From contig JAIRRS010000001.1 in assembly GCA_031255855.1 (NCBI GenBank), forward strand, positions 18,337 through 82,336: 64,000 bases of DNA. The letters are read 5' to 3'. The DNA is from Tannerellaceae bacterium (GTDB lineage: Bacteria; Bacteroidota; Bacteroidia; Bacteroidales; Tannerellaceae). Positions 53,722 through 62,559 of the stretch are shown piece after piece (positions within the stretch are counted from its first letter, which is position 1; every line of letters begins with the position of its first letter). Below the pieces are notes generated by a model, which was not told the origin of the DNA, made no database searches, and saw only the letters and a program-made list of their open reading frames with translations. The position numbers and the translations under genes were made by a program.

Positions 53722-54654
53722 ATGAAGATTATTAGAGACATAAACGATATAGATGTTAACGGCTTGGTGGCTACGGTAGGTTTTTTTGACGGGGTTCATT
53801 TGGGACACCGATTTCTGATCAATAATATGATTGGAATCGCCGCGGAGCGGAGGTTACCTACGGCTGTTATTACTTTCCCGGAGCATCCCCGTAAAGTATT
53901 GCAAGCCGATTATCAGCCCAAACTACTGAATTCTTTCGAAGAAAAGATCACTCACCTTGCTACAACAGGTGTTGATTATTGCATTATCCTTGATTTCACG
54001 GTTGAACTTTCCCAATATACCGCTCGCGAGTTTATCGCTTCTTTTTTATCGGAAAAGTTGCATATCAAAACGTTGCTGACAGGATACGACCATCGCTTCG
54101 GGCGTGATAGGGCCGATGGTTTCGAACAATACGTCGAATATGGGGCAAAATGCGGCATGGAGGTGTTGCAGGTTCCGCGCTTTATTGAAGACGAAATAGC
54201 CGTCAGTTCGTCGGAAGTCAGGCGGCTGTTGGCCGGTTGCCATGTTGAGGAAGCAGCCAGGTTGCTTACATACCCTTTCCAGATAAGGGGACGCATTGTC
54301 AGTGGGTATAAAATAGGACGCACATTGGGTTTTCCAACTGCCAATATCCGGATCGACGAACCGTTTAAAGTATTTCCGGGAATCGGGGTATATGCGGTAT
54401 GGGTTTGCCTGCGGGATACGCGATATAAAGGAATGTTGTATATCGGCAACCGTCCCACATTAAACAATGGGGATAACATCACGTTGGAAGTGAATATATT
54501 GGATTTTTCCGGCGACATTTATGATAGTGAGATTCTCGTCTTTTTTATCTGTTTTGTCCGTGGCAATATCCGTTTCGATACATTGGAAGAATTAAAGGAA
54601 CAACTAATCAAAGACCGGCAAGTCGTGGATTTGCAGTTGACAAGGGACTACTAA
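53722..54654 (+). CDS. ribF: bifunctional riboflavin kinase/FAD synthetase
   Basis: Makes FMN and then FAD from riboflavin. 310 residues: N-terminal nucleotidyltransferase domain (ATVGFFDGVHLGHRFLINNM at about 17-36, FPEHPRKVL, GYDHRFGRDRADG, AVSSSEVRRLL) and C-terminal riboflavin kinase domain (about 180-305: GRIVSGYKIGRTLGFPTANI, GVYAVWV, TLEVNILDF). No FMN riboswitch is seen upstream. The argE-like gene starts 6 bases downstream. Confidence 0.95.
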   Translation: MKIIRDINDIDVNGLVATVGFFDGVHLGHRFLINNMIGIAAERRLPTAVITFPEHPRKVLQADYQPKLLNSFEEKITHLATTGVDYCIILDFTVELSQYTAREFIASFLSEKLHIKTLLTGYDHRFGRDRADGFEQYVEYGAKCGMEVLQVPRFIEDEIAVSSSEVRRLLAGCHVEEAARLLTYPFQIRGRIVSGYKIGRTLGFPTANIRIDEPFKVFPGIGVYAVWVCLRDTRYKGMLYIGNRPTLNNGDNITLEVNILDFSGDIYDSEILVFFICFVRGNIRFDTLEELKEQLIKDRQVVDLQLTRDY

Positions 54655-54660
54655 AAGTGT

Positions 54661-55722
54661 ATGGATAATTTTTACGATGCGATTGATTTATTAAAGGGAA
54701 TGATTTCCCGTCCTTCTTTTAGCAGGGAGGAAGGAGATGTAGCAGATTATTTGCAAGGGGTTTGGACGCGGGATGGATACGATGTCCACCGGAAAGGGAA
54801 CAATCTTTGGATGATTGCTCCGGGTTTTGATGCCAGCCGGCCAACCTTGTTGCTGAATTCCCATATCGATACCGTCAGGCCTGTTGAGGGTTGGACAAAA
54901 AATCCTTTCTCCCCCGGAGAAGACGAGGAAGGAAACCTGTATGGATTAGGAAGCAACGATGCCGGCGCAAGTGTCGTGTCTTTATATGCTGCTTTCAGGA
55001 TACTCTTGCGGAAAGGACAGGCGTACAACCTGATATTCCTGGCTTCTTGCGAAGAGGAGGTTTCCGGTGAAAACGGGGTTGAGAGCGCATTGAAAGAACT
55101 GCCTCCCATTGCCTTTGCCGTTGTTGGCGAACCAACAGGCATGCAACCTGCCGTAGCAGAGAAGGGTTTGATGGTTTTAGACTGTACGGCCAGAGGAAAA
55201 GCCGGGCACGCCGCCCGCAACGAAGGGATCAACGCGATTGCACTTGCAGTTAAGGATATTGAATGGTTTAATACCTGCCAACTCCCTTTGCGAAGCGATT
55301 TCTTAGGGCCTGTAAAAATGAGTGTTACCATGATCCATGCCGGCACACAACATAATGTAATCCCCGACCGTTGCGAATTTACTGTCGATATTAGAAGTAA
55401 CGAATTTTACTCGAATCAAGCCCTGTTCGATTTTATCAGGAGACAGGTGCAATGCGACGTAAAAGCGCGGAGTTTCCGGTTAAATTCATCGCAGACGCCC
55501 ATCGGGCATCCGTTTGTCCGCCGTGCTGTTACATTGGGGAGAGAACCGTTTGGTTCGCCCACGCTTAGCGACCAGGCATTGATGCCTTTCCCGTCTGTCA
55601 AGATAGGCCCTGGTCAATCGTCTCGTTCCCATGCCGCGGATGAATATGTCAAGCTGTCTGAAATCAGGGAAGCTATCGGGATATATACCGGTTTACTGAA
55701 TAACCTCTTGATTAACGATTAA
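54661..55722 (+). CDS. M20-family deacylase, ArgE/N-acyl-ornithine deacetylase-like
   Basis: Zinc amidohydrolase of 353 residues. Seen: LLNSHIDTVRPVEGW (metal His and catalytic Asp), YGLGSNDAGASVVSLY (bridging Asp), SCEEEVSGENGV (catalytic Glu pair), a lid domain around GKAGHAARNEGINAI, and GPGQSSRSHAADEYV. In Bacteroidetes such proteins deacylate N-succinyl- or N-acetyl-ornithine in arginine synthesis; DapE-like activity is the alternative. Downstream of ribF by 6 bases, with no other arg genes in the window. Confidence 0.87.
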   Translation: MDNFYDAIDLLKGMISRPSFSREEGDVADYLQGVWTRDGYDVHRKGNNLWMIAPGFDASRPTLLLNSHIDTVRPVEGWTKNPFSPGEDEEGNLYGLGSNDAGASVVSLYAAFRILLRKGQAYNLIFLASCEEEVSGENGVESALKELPPIAFAVVGEPTGMQPAVAEKGLMVLDCTARGKAGHAARNEGINAIALAVKDIEWFNTCQLPLRSDFLGPVKMSVTMIHAGTQHNVIPDRCEFTVDIRSNEFYSNQALFDFIRRQVQCDVKARSFRLNSSQTPIGHPFVRRAVTLGREPFGSPTLSDQALMPFPSVKIGPGQSSRSHAADEYVKLSEIREAIGIYTGLLNNLLIND

Positions 55723-55735
55723 CCCTGATTGTGTT

Positions 55736-57043
55736 GTGTTAAAGGATGTCTTGAATACCATTGGTACGCGTTATCTTATTGCCTTTTTAAACTTGCTACT
55801 CATTTTTATCAATGCAAAAGTGTTGGGCTTGGAAGGGATGGGCGTGGTAGGGCTTATCTGGGCGTCTATTTCTATTATTGTGATGGTGAACGGTATTCTG
55901 GGAGGGAGTACGATTGTTTATTTTATCAACAGGTATCCTATCCGGGATGTTTTTTTTATTGCTTATGGGTGGACCTTTATCGGGACAGGGGTAGGCTGTG
56001 GGATTATGTGGCTGTTCGGATTGTTGCCGGAGGGTTATTTCAGGGATATTTACCTGCTGACGATTCTTTATTCGCTGGTGGTTGCCAACTCCCGTTTTCT
56101 GCTTGGGAGAGACAATATTCGTGGCTTTAACCTTACGAATATGTTGCAAGGCGGACTGTTGTTTTTTATCTTGCTTTTTTATTATTATGTGATGCGGCAA
56201 AAAGAGGTCGGGGCGTATATGAATGGTTTATACCTGACAAACGGCATCGCTTTTGCCGTGAGCTTGCGGATGTTGTTTCCTTATTTGCGCGAAAGAGGGG
56301 ATATGCCTGCCGCCGCTTCCCCGGATAAAGCAAGCAGGCTTGCCTTACTGAAAGAGATGTTGGTGTACGGGCTTTGGGGAAGTGCTGACAATGTTGCCGA
56401 AACATGCACGGCTCGGTTGAATTATTTCTTTGTCCGCCGTTTTGGAGGGCTGGGCAGCGTTGGCCTGCTCGATGTGGGAACAAAAGTGTCGGAGAGCGTA
56501 TGGAATATCAGCAGGAGCATTGCTTATATTGAATATAACAGGATTGCGAAGGCTGGCGATGAATTGGAGCAAAAGCGCATCACGCTCCGGTTGTTTAAAT
56601 TCACCTTCCTGGCTGTTGCGTTGGTTATGGTTGTTATTTTGCTTATTCCCGAATGGGTGTATACGGATTACCTGTTCAGTCATGAATTCAATGGTATACG
56701 GAAAGTGATTGTCGCCTTGTCGGGGGGAATTGTCGCTTTGGGATGTAATACCATCATAAGCCACTATTTCATCGGGAGCGGGAAAATTAAATATAGTACC
56801 GCCAGTTCTTGTGTCGGGCTGCTTACATTATTGGTAGTAGGCTATTTCCTGATTCCTGCATACGGTGTGGTTGGTTCGGCTGCAAGTACCAGCATGGCCT
56901 TTGTGACCATGTTGGTTTTTTCCTTATGCGTATTTACCCGGCAAACCCACAGCTCATTTCTCGAATTCTTCCCCAATCGAGAGGATTGGAGGGAGTTGAA
57001 GTTGATCATTCATCGTTGGAAATCATTTCGCCAGCCACGGTAA
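55736..57043 (+). CDS. polysaccharide/oligosaccharide flippase (MOP superfamily)
   Basis: Integral membrane protein of 435 residues with about 12-14 helices, resembling Wzx-type exporters: RYLIAFLNLLLIFINAKVLG at the N-terminus, GSTIVYFINRYP, and a conserved C-terminal half with GVVGSAASTSMAF. GTG start at 55736, 14 bases after the upstream stop; no ATG is present near the conserved N-terminus. It is not next to glycosyltransferases, so the lipid-linked cargo is unknown. Its end overlaps the convergent EnvC-like gene by 21 bases. Confidence 0.85.
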   Translation: MLKDVLNTIGTRYLIAFLNLLLIFINAKVLGLEGMGVVGLIWASISIIVMVNGILGGSTIVYFINRYPIRDVFFIAYGWTFIGTGVGCGIMWLFGLLPEGYFRDIYLLTILYSLVVANSRFLLGRDNIRGFNLTNMLQGGLLFFILLFYYYVMRQKEVGAYMNGLYLTNGIAFAVSLRMLFPYLRERGDMPAAASPDKASRLALLKEMLVYGLWGSADNVAETCTARLNYFFVRRFGGLGSVGLLDVGTKVSESVWNISRSIAYIEYNRIAKAGDELEQKRITLRLFKFTFLAVALVMVVILLIPEWVYTDYLFSHEFNGIRKVIVALSGGIVALGCNTIISHYFIGSGKIKYSTASSCVGLLTLLVVGYFLIPAYGVVGSAASTSMAFVTMLVFSLCVFTRQTHSSFLEFFPNREDWRELKLIIHRWKSFRQPR

Positions 57044-58312
57044 GGGGTTTTGTTTATCCCGTTCTTTCCTGAGTTCAAAGTGGAGGATTGTTGTGTTGTC
57101 GTTTTCCGTGTCTGTGAATATTTTACCCAAGGCTTGGCGTGTGCTTACTATGTCCCCGCTTTTGACGTATACTTCGCTCAGGTTTGAATAAACCGTCAGG
57201 TAATTCCCATGTCTGACGATAACGGAATTGTTGTAGCCCGGCATCACGAACAGGCTTGTGACTGTGCCGTTGAATACGGATCGTGCCTCGGAACCGGCGG
57301 TTGTTTGGATGTCTATCCCCGGATTATCTATCTCCACATATTTCAAATCCGGGTGTTTTTGTTTTCCGTATGTGCCGACAACTGTGTATTTCCCTGCTAC
57401 GGGGAAGGGGAGCTTCCCTTTGTTGCCTGCGAAGTTTTCAGATAGTTTGCGCTCTTCTTTCGTCATGGCGTAGCCGCCTTTTGAGTCGGCTTTGCGGATA
57501 TCGTCTTTGGGCGCCGAGGCTTTTTTCCCTTCGGCCAATGCTTTTTCTCTTTCGCTTTGTTCGCGTTTGCGCGCTGCTTCGGCTATTGCGATTTCTTCGG
57601 CAATTTGCTTTTCTATCTGCCGGTTTAATGCGTTTGCCTGCTGTTGTTTCTTTTTCAGGTCGGCTTGCAGTTGTTTCTGTTTTTTGTTGAGTTCTTCTAT
57701 TTCTTTCCGCTTTTCTATCTCTTCTTGCTCCAGGTTGCGGCTTTCTTCTTCCCTGTTTTTTAGCAAGCTTTGTTTTTCCACCCTTGTTTTTTCCAGTTCT
57801 TCCTGTTTGGCTCCTACTTCTTTTTGTTTGTCTATAATTTCCGACGCTTGTCGTTTTTGCCAGTCGGCATATTCGCGTAAATACCGCATGCGTCGCAATG
57901 ATTGTGAGAAGTTATCGGCAGAGAGGACAAACAGTAACTTGTCTTGCGCGGTGTTCTTGCGTTGGATGCTTTGTACCGATTTCCCGTAGTTTACGCGTTT
58001 GTCGCCAAGCTCTTTTTCCAACTCTTTCAGTTCTGCCTGCAAGTCTGTGATTTCTTTGTCTATAGCGGTGATTTCCTGGCTGAGCAGGCTGATGACCCGT
58101 TTCCGTTCGAGTATCTGCCTGGAAAGGAGACTTAAACGGGTCAATGAGTTTTCGGTGGATTTTTTTGTTTCCGCCAGTAGCTGGTTTGTCATTTCAATTT
58201 CAGCGAGAGCAGCCTTCCGCTGGTTTTCCAATTCGCGTACTTTAGCCGATTTTTGTCCGAAAGCAGCGGTTATCGTAAACAAACTTATTATGACAACCCA
58301 AATACACTTCAT
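57023..58312 (-). CDS. EnvC-like murein hydrolase activator (degenerate M23 domain)
   Basis: Secreted protein of 429 residues: signal peptide about 1-20, long coiled coil (about 22-270, Glu/Lys/Gln-rich) and a C-terminal LytM/M23 domain (about 305-429). The zinc-site residues are largely replaced: NPGIDIQ in place of HxxxD, VYSNLSEV in place of YxHL, and ILHFELR where HxH is expected. It should therefore not cut murein itself but activate an amidase, as EnvC does. Last gene of the dut-TPR-DUF4292 run, 4 bases after DUF4292. Confidence 0.88.
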   Translation of the reverse strand: MKCIWVVIISLFTITAAFGQKSAKVRELENQRKAALAEIEMTNQLLAETKKSTENSLTRLSLLSRQILERKRVISLLSQEITAIDKEITDLQAELKELEKELGDKRVNYGKSVQSIQRKNTAQDKLLFVLSADNFSQSLRRMRYLREYADWQKRQASEIIDKQKEVGAKQEELEKTRVEKQSLLKNREEESRNLEQEEIEKRKEIEELNKKQKQLQADLKKKQQQANALNRQIEKQIAEEIAIAEAARKREQSEREKALAEGKKASAPKDDIRKADSKGGYAMTKEERKLSENFAGNKGKLPFPVAGKYTVVGTYGKQKHPDLKYVEIDNPGIDIQTTAGSEARSVFNGTVTSLFVMPGYNNSVIVRHGNYLTVYSNLSEVYVKSGDIVSTRQALGKIFTDTENDNTTILHFELRKERDKQNPLPWLAK

Positions 58313-58316
58313 CCTT

Positions 58317-59204
58317 TTATTTTTTATTTCCGGTTAAACTTTTTACTATTTGTGCAAAGGTAATGCGTTTGTATTTATCTGGTATGGAAGTGTCGATTTT
58401 TACAGGTATATTTGTTTGTATTTTTGAAAAGGCGATTTTCATCGTTCCCATAAGATTCCCTTCTTCCATCAGTTGGATATCCATCAACATCGGGAAAGGC
58501 TGGCTGTCTGTCAGCCGGAAGTCGGTGTACGTCCATTTCAACGCATACGGCCCGGGCTTATTCGTAACGAAGGTGGAAAGTAGTTTCTCTTCGCCATCTG
58601 CCATGAAAAGGTAAAGTAAGCCCATGGCGTCTTTCACCTGGATTTCGGCGGCAGACCCTTCTTGCGTTAACTTAAAACGGTTGTATTGTTTGGTGGAAAT
58701 TTGTTGTTCGCCGGGAATGAAAAGGTGGTTTGTGAGCAAAGCTTGTAAGTTGTAATAATTGAAAGCAATCGGGAGTTGGCCTTTAAGCGTTTCGTAGCTT
58801 TCGGAAACATAGCGTTTATTCATCCGGTCGATGATAATTATGCCGGTTGTGTTAAATTCCGCTCTAACCACTTCAATGCCGAGAAACGGCTGGACGGAAA
58901 GTTGCAAAGCGCTGTCGCGGACAATCTTCATGTCTACGCGTGAACTTAACGACTCTCCCAAAACATGGATGTCTATGTTGCTCCTGGCCGTGAATTGGTC
59001 GTATTGGAAGGCTTGTTTGTGCATGGAATCGAAAAATTCGTTATGCGCTTTTGCCCTTCCTGTTTCTACCGTCCCAACTTTTTTTGATGTTTTACATCCG
59101 GTGAATATGAGGATGGAGAAAAGAAAAAAGGGGATAAAAGGGAGAACACCCTTCTTCCCGTACGCCTTTTCTCTCTTTTGCCTTTTTTCCTTTTTATTCC
59201 TCAT
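58317..59204 (-). CDS. DUF4292 envelope lipoprotein
   Basis: 295 residues. A basic N-terminus, signal helix and lipobox IFTGC (Cys36), then a beta-rich domain resembling DUF4292/LolB-like folds (ARSNIDIHVLGESLSSRVDMKI, GIEVVRAEFNTTGIIIIDRMNKRYV). Attached to the periplasmic face of a membrane; the LolA/LolB-like shape would fit lipid or lipoprotein handling, but this is inference. Its start overlaps the TPR gene end by 11 bases, and the EnvC-like gene follows by 4 bases. Confidence 0.83.
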   Translation of the reverse strand: MRNKKEKRQKREKAYGKKGVLPFIPFFLFSILIFTGCKTSKKVGTVETGRAKAHNEFFDSMHKQAFQYDQFTARSNIDIHVLGESLSSRVDMKIVRDSALQLSVQPFLGIEVVRAEFNTTGIIIIDRMNKRYVSESYETLKGQLPIAFNYYNLQALLTNHLFIPGEQQISTKQYNRFKLTQEGSAAEIQVKDAMGLLYLFMADGEEKLLSTFVTNKPGPYALKWTYTDFRLTDSQPFPMLMDIQLMEEGNLMGTMKIAFSKIQTNIPVKIDTSIPDKYKRITFAQIVKSLTGNKK

Positions 59205-60912
59205 CTTTTTCCAGATATGTTTTTTCTTGTATTTTGCGGTCTATTATACTTCCGGTTTTGCCCAGTTCTTTTGCTTTTTCCCATTGCTCAACGGCTTTTT
59301 CCTTTTCGCCGCTCATATACAAGATGTCGCCGTAGTGATCCAGCAGTTCCGAACTGTTGGTCTTGTCTTTTGTCAATGCGCTTTCAATGTAAAATTTTGC
59401 CAGTGTGTAGTTGCCTTGCCTGAAGAATATCCAGGCATATGTGTCGAGGTAAGTGGGATTATCGGGTTCTTGTTTGATGGTAATGGCGCTCATCCGCTCT
59501 GCTTTTTTCAGGTCTTTATTGGCTACAGACAAAAAATAGGCATAGTTGTTCAGTACCACGATGTTGTTTTCATTGTATTTCAAGGCTTCGTCGTAGGCTT
59601 CAAACGCCTTTTCCATATGGCCCATTTGGTAGCTGATGTCGCCTATTTGACCGTAAAAATCTGATTTCAGGGAGCCGTTTTCGGCCGGGATTACCGTCAG
59701 CCCTTTCGTGTATGTATCCGATGCTTCCTGGTATTTCTCTTCCTGGTAATAGGCAACCCCCAGGTAGAAATAATATTGCGGAGCCGTGGGGAAAAGTTCA
59801 ATACATTTGCTGCTTATGCGGATCGCTTCCGGGATATCCTGCGATTGCAGCGAAAGTTCGAGAAGCCGTCCCCAGGCAGCTTCGTTTTCAGGCTCCATTT
59901 CCGTAGCCAATTGGAATTGGAACCTGGCTTCCTCTTTTTTTCCTTGTAGCGCTAACAGGGAACCATACATTAATTTGAGCTCTGTCTCTTCCGGATGCTG
60001 TTCCAGCAGTGTTTCAAACAAGGCATTGGCGCTTTCCGTATCTTTTTGGTTTTGTTGCAAACGGATGATATAGCGCGACAAGATGTTTACTTTCGTTTCT
60101 ACATCCAGCTTTTCGTTGACAAGCGCATCCCGTATCCGGCTTTCGGCGGCGGCTTTGTCGTTGGTTGCCTCGTAGTAGTTTGCCATGGATACGAAATAAT
60201 GTGGATTGGTCGGGTCTGTTTCGTGCGCTTTCTGGTATACTTTGTAGGCGTTGTCTGTGTCTCCCTTTTCCAGGTATAAATCGCCCAGGATAATCTGGTA
60301 GCGCGGTTCCATCGGATATTTGGCGGCAAGATTTTCTACTTCTTTAAATGCCTTGTCCGGTTGTTCCAGCAGGGTGTATAGCCTGTATTTTTGCATCGAG
60401 AAGGCTTCGTTCATGCCCATGCTCGATTCCAACGCGTCGTACGCCTCGATTGCTTTGCCTATTTCCCCTTGTTGCGTAAGGGCGTCGGCAAGGTAATAGT
60501 TGAGTTCTGTTTTCGAAGGGTATTCTTTTACCAGTTCTTCGTACACCTCTACCGCCTCTCCAAACATTCCCATATTGCGCGAAAGCGTGGCAAGCGCCAT
60601 TTTATAATTGAAATTACCGGGGCCGTAGGCCACGGCTCCCCGTAGCATTTCCAGCGCCTTTTCCGGACGTTCTAATTGCATGTAAAACGACGATAACTCG
60701 TATAATAAAGGAGCCGAAGTGGAATCAATGGACAGGCAATGCGTAAACGCGTCGAATGCCGCGTCGTATTTCCCCGCATGTTTAAGTTTTAGCCCTTCGT
60801 AATAGAAATAGTCGAACTTACGCTGCCGCTTTGTGTTGTCTGCATGGGCAACAGCTATGTTTATCAATAAAAAAAACGTCAAAAGAAAACCGCACATTCG
60901 TTGTCCTGTCAT
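59194..60912 (-). CDS. secreted tetratricopeptide-repeat protein
   Basis: 572 residues with a signal peptide (about 1-24, ending near AVAHA) and about a dozen TPR units covering nearly all the mature protein (for example KLKHAGKYDAAFDAFTHCLS and MGHMEKAFEAYDEALKYNEN). TPR solenoids mediate protein contacts; here probably in the periplasm. In the operon dut-TPR-DUF4292-EnvC-like it may scaffold envelope partners (inference). Confidence 0.88.
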   Translation of the reverse strand: MTGQRMCGFLLTFFLLINIAVAHADNTKRQRKFDYFYYEGLKLKHAGKYDAAFDAFTHCLSIDSTSAPLLYELSSFYMQLERPEKALEMLRGAVAYGPGNFNYKMALATLSRNMGMFGEAVEVYEELVKEYPSKTELNYYLADALTQQGEIGKAIEAYDALESSMGMNEAFSMQKYRLYTLLEQPDKAFKEVENLAAKYPMEPRYQIILGDLYLEKGDTDNAYKVYQKAHETDPTNPHYFVSMANYYEATNDKAAAESRIRDALVNEKLDVETKVNILSRYIIRLQQNQKDTESANALFETLLEQHPEETELKLMYGSLLALQGKKEEARFQFQLATEMEPENEAAWGRLLELSLQSQDIPEAIRISSKCIELFPTAPQYYFYLGVAYYQEEKYQEASDTYTKGLTVIPAENGSLKSDFYGQIGDISYQMGHMEKAFEAYDEALKYNENNIVVLNNYAYFLSVANKDLKKAERMSAITIKQEPDNPTYLDTYAWIFFRQGNYTLAKFYIESALTKDKTNSSELLDHYGDILYMSGEKEKAVEQWEKAKELGKTGSIIDRKIQEKTYLEKDEE

Positions 60913-60962
60913 GCTCGATACTTATTAGGTCAATTATTTAGAGAGTATAATCGAGGAAAGGT

Positions 60963-61397
60963 TTAATGCTTTCCTGTATGTCCGAATCCACCGGTTCCCC
61001 GTTCCGTATCGTCAAGTGAATCTACCGCCAACCACGCTACTTTGCAGTGTGTCGCAATCACCATCTGGCAGATGCGCTCCCCATCATTTACTGTAAATGG
61101 TTCGGATGAAAGATTTACTAAAATCACCCCGATTTCACCCCGGTAATCGGCGTCGATGGTTCCCGGTGTGTTTAATAAGGTAATACCATATTTCAGGGCC
61201 AACCCGCTCCTTGGGCGCATTTGGGCTTCATATCCTTCGGGAAGTGAAAGGTAAAGCCCGGTAGGGATTAACTTTCGTTCCAAGGGTTTCAATACGACAG
61301 GTTCGGAAAGATTGGCCCGGATATCCATCCCCGCGGACATTGGAGTTGCGTAAGCCGGTAGCGGATGGTGGGAGGCATTGACGATTTTAACTTTCAT
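60963..61397 (-). CDS. dut: deoxyuridine 5'-triphosphate nucleotidohydrolase
   Basis: Hydrolyses dUTP to dUMP, keeping uracil out of DNA. All five trimeric dUTPase motifs are visible: [45 protein letters not shown] and [11 protein letters not shown] at the C-terminus. ATG 61397 gives 144 residues, the usual length; an ATG at 61406 is nearly as good. A promoter ends just upstream (-7 box 61421-61428), excluding the longer frame to 61469. Confidence 0.95.
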   Translation of the reverse strand: MKVKIVNASHHPLPAYATPMSAGMDIRANLSEPVVLKPLERKLIPTGLYLSLPEGYEAQMRPRSGLALKYGITLLNTPGTIDADYRGEIGVILVNLSSEPFTVNDGERICQMVIATHCKVAWLAVDSLDDTERGTGGFGHTGKH

Positions 61398-61420
61398 CTT
61401 TTGCATTGATTTTAAAATAG

Positions 61421-61451
61421 CAAAGGTATATAAAAAACCACGATTCGCAAT
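61421..61451 (-). promoter_or_regulatory. promoter for dut operon
   Basis: On the minus strand ATTG (61451-61448), 19 bases, TACCTTTG (61428-61421). The expected start near 61414 leaves a very short leader before ATG 61406 or 61397. Confidence 0.65.
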
Positions 61452-61530
61452 AATAAGATTTACAAACATATTGGAGAGAAATATTTCAAACGGTGAACGA
61501 AGGGCGGGGATTTAGGTGATTTCAGGAAAA

Positions 61531-61629
61531 TATCCGGATGAATTTGGAAGATCATCCGGATGAATGGGAGAAAACATCCCAATGATTGTGGAAGATCATC
61601 CCAATGAAAACCGGGAAAATATCCAGATG
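61531..61629. repeat. 22-bp phased quasi-palindrome array, locus 3
   Basis: Five cores: TATCCGGATG (61531), CATCCGGATG (61553, a perfect 10-bp palindrome), CATCCCAATG (61575 and 61597) and TATCCAGATG (61620). Steps are 22, 22, 22 and 23. Spacers are AATTTGGAAGAT, AATGGGAGAAAA, ATTGTGGAAGAT and AAAACCGGGAAAA. It is inverted relative to locus 2 and ends 47 bases before the TAATTTTG -7 box (61677-61684) of the methyltransferase gene. Confidence 0.85.
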
Positions 61630-61676
61630 AATTTCAAATTGCAGGAGTTTTTTATAGAGGAGTCGAAGAAAATACG

Positions 61677-61684
61677 TAATTTTG
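61677..61684 (+). promoter_or_regulatory. -7 element for the adenine methyltransferase
   Basis: TAATTTTG fits TAnnTTTG; expected start near 61691 and methyltransferase ATG at 61720. A 10-codon open frame (ATG 61706 to TAA 61738) overlaps the methyltransferase start in another frame. Confidence 0.5.
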
Positions 61685-61719
61685 CTAATGAAAAAAAATC
61701 CTGAAATGGCTACAATGTC

Positions 61720-62559
61720 ATGGCCAAAAACAAGTTAATATCTCCGTTTGTGAAATGGGTTGGTGGGAAAAGACAACTCATAAGTTCTATCATGGAGGTT
61801 CTGCCTGAAAATATTAAGAATTACACGTATGTTGAGCCATTCATTGGTGGAGGGGCGCTTCTTTTCCATATACAGCCAAAGACTGCTGTTGTAAATGATT
61901 ATAATTCAGAACTAATAAATGTTTATAATGTTGTAAAGGAGAATTTGGACGAGCTTGTTGAAGATCTCAAGAAACATAAAAATGAGCCGGAATATTTCTA
62001 TGACATTCGTAAATTAGACCGGAGTGAGGATTTTGACAAGATAGGTAACGTTCAACGGGCTTCCAGATTGATTTATTTAAACAAAACCTGTTATAACGGA
62101 CTATACCGGGTAAACAATGCAGGAGAATTTAACTCCCCCTTTGGAAGGTATAAAAATCCAAATATCGTCAATGAACCTGTTCTTAGAGCTGTTTCCCTAT
62201 ACTTAAACTCAAATAATATTGACATTCTAAATGCGGATTATGAAGATATCCTTAACGGCTTGAACAGAAATTCATTTGTGTATTTAGATCCTCCCTATCA
62301 TCCTATTTCCGAGAGTTCTAACTTTACAGGGTATGTACAAGGTGGGTGGAACATTTTTGATCAAATCCGGTTGCGCGAGGCATGCGATGGTTTGACAGCA
62401 AGAGGTATAAAGTTCTTATTGTCTAATTCTGCTTCGGACTTTATAAGGGATCAATATAAAAACTATACTATTAGTACAGTCAAAGCCATACGTTGTATTA
62501 ATGTAGATGCCGAGAAGCGAGGCGAGATAGAAGAAGTTTTAATACGCAATTATGAATAA
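61720..62559 (+). CDS. type II DNA adenine-N6 methyltransferase (Dam/DpnM-like)
   Basis: 279 residues, D12-class (alpha-type) methyltransferase. SPFVKWVGGKRQLISSI at residues 8-24, SAM motif YVEPFIGGGALLFHI near 37, and catalytic FVYLDPPYHP near 185. The family commonly methylates GATC, but the target cannot be fixed from sequence. AT-rich relative to its neighbours, consistent with acquisition. The endonuclease reading frame starts inside its last codons (8-base overlap), the normal compact restriction-modification arrangement, but that gene is broken. Confidence 0.93.
   Translation: MAKNKLISPFVKWVGGKRQLISSIMEVLPENIKNYTYVEPFIGGGALLFHIQPKTAVVNDYNSELINVYNVVKENLDELVEDLKKHKNEPEYFYDIRKLDRSEDFDKIGNVQRASRLIYLNKTCYNGLYRVNNAGEFNSPFGRYKNPNIVNEPVLRAVSLYLNSNNIDILNADYEDILNGLNRNSFVYLDPPYHPISESSNFTGYVQGGWNIFDQIRLREACDGLTARGIKFLLSNSASDFIRDQYKNYTISTVKAIRCINVDAEKRGEIEEVLIRNYE

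Noticed and set aside
53722..54654. FMN riboswitch upstream of ribF
   Set aside because: None of the conserved RFN-element blocks is present in 53390-53721.
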